DNA from: Hyphomicrobiales bacterium
GTDB taxonomy: Bacteria; Pseudomonadota; Alphaproteobacteria; Rhizobiales; Aestuariivirgaceae
Assembly: GCA_026987255.1 (NCBI GenBank)
Contig: JALSNA010000299.1
Coordinates: 1-10,250, forward strand
DNA length: 10,250 nucleotides
Direction of reading: 5' to 3'
Below, in pieces: positions 7,695 to 10,250 of this stretch. The position numbers and the translations under genes are program-made. How positions within the stretch are numbered: the stretch's first letter is position 1; each line of letters begins with the position of its first letter. The notes beneath the pieces were generated by a model. The model searched no databases and was not told the DNA's origin. It saw only the letters and a list, made by a program, of their open reading frames with translations.

Positions 7695-8705
7695 TCAGTG
7701 ACAATACTTGTAGCGCCCTGCGCGGCCCAGGTCGAAATGGAAGTGATTGCGGTGGGCCTTGTTGGCCTCCGGCCCCAGGACGGTGGAAAAGATGCCGCAG
7801 GCGTTCTTGTGGACCTCGCGCAGGAAGGCGGCCCTTTTGTCGAACAGGGCGGAAAAGCCGCCCCAGTCCTTGAGAACGGAGATGGCTTTGCCATCCGCGA
7901 GGGTGAAGACGGCGACATCCAGGGCATTGCCAAAGGCATGTTCGGAAATGCGCACCGGGCCGCGCGTTATCCCCCCGCGGCGGCGGCAGGCATAGGACGA
8001 ATACTGGCGAATGGCCACCACCGGCTGGTGGAAGCGCTTGCGGGCCGCCGGTTGCACCACATCGGTCAGCCACTTGTAGACGGCGGCGGCGAAGGTGCAA
8101 TTGAGCTTGGCGGGCGGCGTGATCTTCACCGCGCCGAATGCGCGCACCAGCACCGGCGCGGCGATGCCGCAGCCGGAAGGCCCGCCGATGGGCGGCAGGG
8201 GCTTGGCATCCACATTGGTGGCCGCCAGCACCACCGCGCAGCGGGCGCGGGCCTTTTGGGCCGCCTCCCTGGGCCATGCGCCGGTCTCCTTCGGGGCCAG
8301 CATGACCGCCTTCATGGGATTGCGCTCGCGGCCCAGGGCATCGAGCTTCACGTCCAGCCGGCCGTTTTTCTCCATGACGAGAGGGGCGGCCGCCTTACCG
8401 TCGGCGGATCGTCCCGGTTTGGCGGAGCCGGGCGGCCACGTGGCCAGACGGGCCGGGCGCGGACGTGGCCTGGGCGGATTGGCAAGCGGCGTGACGGGTG
8501 CCGGATAGAGGGCTCCTGGCGCAGCCGGGGCGGAGGCAGGTCCGGGCGCGATGCGGCGCGGCCTGCGCGGGGCGGGCTTGCCGGAGAGGGCATCGAGCTT
8601 TTCGCTGATGAAGCGGCCAAGGTCGAACCCGCGCGCGGGCATCTGGCCGGGCAGGGCAAGGGCCATGGGCAGCACCAGGGCAATCATGAAAAGCTTGTGG
8701 CGCAA
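7695..8705 (-). CDS. Exported extensin-like C-terminal domain protein
   Basis: A 336-residue periplasmic protein of the extensin-like C-terminal family (PF06904), which shares the LAS/M15 zinc-peptidase signature and probably acts on peptidoglycan. A signal peptide occupies about residues 1-24 (RHK then a Leu/Ala-rich core). A Pro/Arg-rich linker follows to about residue 100. The C-terminal domain has several conserved-type cysteines (SGCGIAAPV, LNCTF, SYACRR, NACGIF, terminal KYCH), then SEHAFGNALDVAVF (H256, D263) and NHFHFDLG (H321, H323), matching the HxxxxxxD and HxH ligand pattern. The start is taken as TTG 8705, because AGGAGG (8717-8712) sits six bases before it and it supplies the basic signal-peptide start. 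The ATG at 8687 has no ribosome binding site. The catalytic role is inferred from motifs. Confidence 0.87.
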   Translation of the reverse strand: MRHKLFMIALVLPMALALPGQMPARGFDLGRFISEKLDALSGKPAPRRPRRIAPGPASAPAAPGALYPAPVTPLANPPRPRPRPARLATWPPGSAKPGRSADGKAAAPLVMEKNGRLDVKLDALGRERNPMKAVMLAPKETGAWPREAAQKARARCAVVLAATNVDAKPLPPIGGPSGCGIAAPVLVRAFGAVKITPPAKLNCTFAAAVYKWLTDVVQPAARKRFHQPVVAIRQYSSYACRRRGGITRGPVRISEHAFGNALDVAVFTLADGKAISVLKDWGGFSALFDKRAAFLREVHKNACGIFSTVLGPEANKAHRNHFHFDLGRAGRYKYCH

Positions 8706-8711
8706 AGGCCG

Positions 8712-8717
8712 CCTCCT
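8712..8717 (-). promoter_or_regulatory. Consensus Shine-Dalgarno deciding a TTG start
   Basis: AGGAGG on the minus strand lies six bases before TTG 8705 and 24 bases before ATG 8687. The spacing supports TTG as the start of the extensin-like gene. Confidence 0.65.
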
Positions 8718-8773
8718 GGTATTAACGGGCCATGTGGATATTTTCAGTCTATGCCATCGTGGTAAAGGCAAAA

Positions 8774-9247
8774 TTATGACTGCCCCGCGGCTGCGGACAG
8801 GGGGGCGAGAAAGACCAGATGGCTTTCGCAGTCTTTGCAATCGGAGCTGCCGAAGCCGGGCAGGGGGCTGGCATGACCGGCCTGCCTGAGCGCGCCGGCC
8901 AGATGGCATTCGGATTCTTGCGCAAAGCCCAGGGCGAAGATCTCTTCTCTTGCGCAGGTCAGCCAGTCGATGTGCCAGCGGCGCTTCTTGCGCTTTTTCA
9001 TGTGCCGCGAAACGCGCCCGCGCAGGCCGCCCGGTCCGCGGGCGGAGCCTGCATAGGCATACCATCCGGCGGGCACTGTGCGGCCCCGGAAGCGGCCGCT
9101 TGCGAAAGTGAGCGGCTCAGGCAGGGAGAAGACAAGCACATAGCTGCCCGGCCCGGCGGGCAGGTGGCGGGCCGCGCGGCGGGGGACAAGGCGCGCATGG
9201 GGCCAAAGTTCCTTCAGGCGCGCGCGGATGTCATCGGGCAGGCTCAC
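8774..9247 (-). CDS. DUF123 / GIY-YIG-like nuclease family protein
   Basis: A 157-residue protein of the DUF123 (PF01986) family, a branch of the GIY-YIG nuclease superfamily with no settled function. GSYVLVF and [22 protein letters not shown] carry the GIY/YIG-like core with the following Arg. HIDWLT is typical of the family, and the C-terminal [18 protein letters not shown] holds its signature cysteines and histidine. The start is GTG 9247, whose GTGA overlaps the lipB stop, with GGAGG seven bases upstream; there is no ATG in frame nearby. The overlap implies translation coupled to lipB. The family call is firm; nuclease activity is unproven. Confidence 0.88.
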   Translation of the reverse strand: MSLPDDIRARLKELWPHARLVPRRAARHLPAGPGSYVLVFSLPEPLTFASGRFRGRTVPAGWYAYAGSARGPGGLRGRVSRHMKKRKKRRWHIDWLTCAREEIFALGFAQESECHLAGALRQAGHASPLPGFGSSDCKDCESHLVFLAPLSAAAGQS

Positions 9248-9963
9248 GAGGCATCCTCCAGCACCTCCACGGGGCCGAAAATGGATATGAAGGTTTCCAT
9301 CAGGGCGGCGTCCAGCTCTTCCATGGAAACCTCCTTGCCCAGATCGTGGAGGGAGGTGACGCCATGATCGCGGATGCCGCAGGGCACGATGCCGGAGTAA
9401 TGCGACAGATCGGGGTTCAGGTTGATGGCGATGCCGTGGCGGGTGGCCCAGCGCGAGACGCGCAGGCCGATGGCGGCGATCTTGTCCTCGCGATCCGCGC
9501 CCTTGTCCGGCCTGTTCACCCAGACACCGACCCTGTCCTCGCGCCGTGCCGCCTCTATGCCGAAAACGGCCAGGGTTTCGATGATCCATTGCTCCAGCCC
9601 GGTGATGCAGGCGCGCACATCGCGCCCGCGCCTGCGCAGATCGAGCATGACATAGGCCACCCTCTGGCCGGGGCCATGATAGGTATATTGTCCGCCGCGG
9701 CCGGTGGTGAACACCGGAAAGCGATCCGCGTCGAGCAAATCGCAGGGGCGCGCGCTGGTGCCCGCGGTATAGAGCGGCGGATGCTCCACCAGCCAGACCA
9801 GCTCGCGGCCCTCATCGCTGGCGATGGCTTGCGAGACGGCGCGCATGCGCGCCTGCGCGGCCGCGTAGTCCACAAGGGCGCAGGTGCGCTGCCAGCGCGC
9901 CGGACTAAAGCTGCGCAATTTCGTCAAGCTGGCGGAGAGGGCGTTACGGTCTGTGCTGGTCAT
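9244..9963 (-). CDS. lipB: Lipoyl(octanoyl) transferase
   Basis: LipB moves octanoate from octanoyl-acyl carrier protein to a lysine of lipoyl domains, the first step of lipoate assembly for pyruvate and 2-oxoglutarate dehydrogenases and glycine cleavage. The 239-residue protein has [12 protein letters not shown] (89-100), K161 in [12 protein letters not shown], and the catalytic C195 in [13 protein letters not shown], both shifted by 26 from E. coli K135/C169. The start is ATG 9963; TTG 9969 would add two residues, and neither has a strong ribosome binding site. It diverges from tRNA-Leu with 83 bases between them and overlaps the DUF123 gene downstream. lipA is not in the window. Confidence 0.95.
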   Translation of the reverse strand: MTSTDRNALSASLTKLRSFSPARWQRTCALVDYAAAQARMRAVSQAIASDEGRELVWLVEHPPLYTAGTSARPCDLLDADRFPVFTTGRGGQYTYHGPGQRVAYVMLDLRRRGRDVRACITGLEQWIIETLAVFGIEAARREDRVGVWVNRPDKGADREDKIAAIGLRVSRWATRHGIAINLNPDLSHYSGIVPCGIRDHGVTSLHDLGKEVSMEELDAALMETFISIFGPVEVLEDAS

Positions 9964-9986
9964 GGGCAAGTTTCATGTTTTTGCGG

Positions 9987-10014
9987 CTTGATAAAAGGCA
10001 CAGGCCTTGATAAA
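9987..10014. repeat. Two direct copies of CTTGATAAA between lipB and tRNA-Leu
   Basis: CTTGATAAA occurs at 9987-9995 and 10006-10014, 19 bases apart. Each holds TTGATA, a five-of-six match to a plus-strand -35. The first, with a 17-base spacer, meets TAAACA (10011-10016), a weak -10 for the tRNA. The repeats may be overlapping promoter elements or an operator in the divergent region. Neither role is proven. Confidence 0.35.
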
Positions 10015-10046
10015 CACCACCTCGCCTGCAACATCAATCACGGTTT

Positions 10047-10133
10047 GCGGCCGTGGCGGAATTGGTAGACGCGCAGCGTTGAGGTCGCTGTGGGGTAAAA
10101 CCCGTGGAAGTTCGAGTCTTCTCGGCCGCACCA
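10047..10133 (+). tRNA. tRNA-Leu (anticodon GAG)
   Basis: An 87-base type II tRNA. The acceptor arm GCGGCCG (10047-10053) pairs with CGGCCGC (10123-10129), followed by A and an encoded CCA. The anticodon stem CAGCG/CGCTG (10074-10078, 10086-10090) encloses TTGAGGT, giving anticodon GAG at 10081-10083, which reads CUC and CUU. A long variable arm (GGG-TAAAA-CCC) is typical of leucine tRNA. The T arm carries TTCGAGT between GGAAG and CTTCT. It is the only gene on the plus strand. Confidence 0.97.
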
Positions 10134-10250
10134 TTTGTCTCTCTCACGACAAGTTCGCTTTCGCTCACGCCGGTATTTTGTGCCGTGGGGCCTGATCCAG
10201 AAAATGGTTGCCATTTTTTGGGCTGCGGCTTTCTTGCCGTGCAGCTTGAT
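10134..10250. other. Region after tRNA-Leu, no gene seen
   Basis: No supported reading frame is seen. The bases after CCA do not show an integrase gene or a repeated tRNA end within the window. A perfect inverted repeat, AAAATGG (10201-10207) and CCATTTT (10211-10217) with a TTG loop and two further T residues, could be a weak AT-rich terminator for the tRNA, about 70 bases downstream. Confidence 0.3.

Noticed and set aside
8706..9065. Extension of the extensin-like frame through the DUF123 gene
   Set aside because: It would overlap the DUF123 gene completely and place the signal peptide in the middle of the protein.
10047..10250. tRNA-Leu 3' end as an integration site for a genomic island
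   Set aside because: No repeated tRNA end, integrase or change in composition is visible in the 117 bases available.

Overview
The window looks like a stretch of chromosome from a GC-rich alphaproteobacterium. The supporting signs are the YcjX/DUF697 pair, an extensin-like C-terminal protein, an Mg-type HemB, a LipB with overlapping small gene, and strongly GC-biased third codon positions. The order cannot be fixed from the sequence alone. All eleven convincing protein genes lie on the minus strand and cover most of the window. The only plus-strand gene is a tRNA-Leu at the right end. No phage, insertion sequence, CRISPR array or plasmid function is visible.

Layout in transcription order (right to left). 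A tRNA-Leu(GAG) at 10047-10133 points right. Diverging from it is lipB (octanoyltransferase), whose stop overlaps a GTG-started DUF123 GIY-YIG nuclease gene by 4 bases. Next comes a periplasmic extensin-like (LAS metallopeptidase-type) protein that appears to use a TTG start. A weak terminator separates it from a tight set of hemB and two TlpA-like thiol-disulfide proteins, each junction being an ATGA overlap. Then, after a 197-base leader with palindromic and alternative pairing elements, comes a homocysteine S-methyltransferase-family gene lacking the usual zinc-binding cysteines. It is followed by metA (judged acetyl-CoA-specific) and a SixA-type histidine phosphatase gene. Last is a promoter with a perfect TATAAT driving ycjX and a DUF697/YcjF-like membrane protein gene, again joined by ATGA.

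The left end (1-247) has no supported gene. It holds tandem long T-tailed hairpins, two complete and one cut by the window edge, separated by spacers that carry their own short hairpins. Their T-tracts face right, so they would stop plus-strand transcription entering from outside the window.

Functional themes are cofactor supply (lipoate, heme), periplasmic thiol chemistry, methionine synthesis, and a stress-associated P-loop/membrane pair. Most of the window is ordinary core genome. The points most worth following up are the zinc-ligand-less methyltransferase homologue beside metA with its structured leader, and the tandem hairpin repeats at the left edge.
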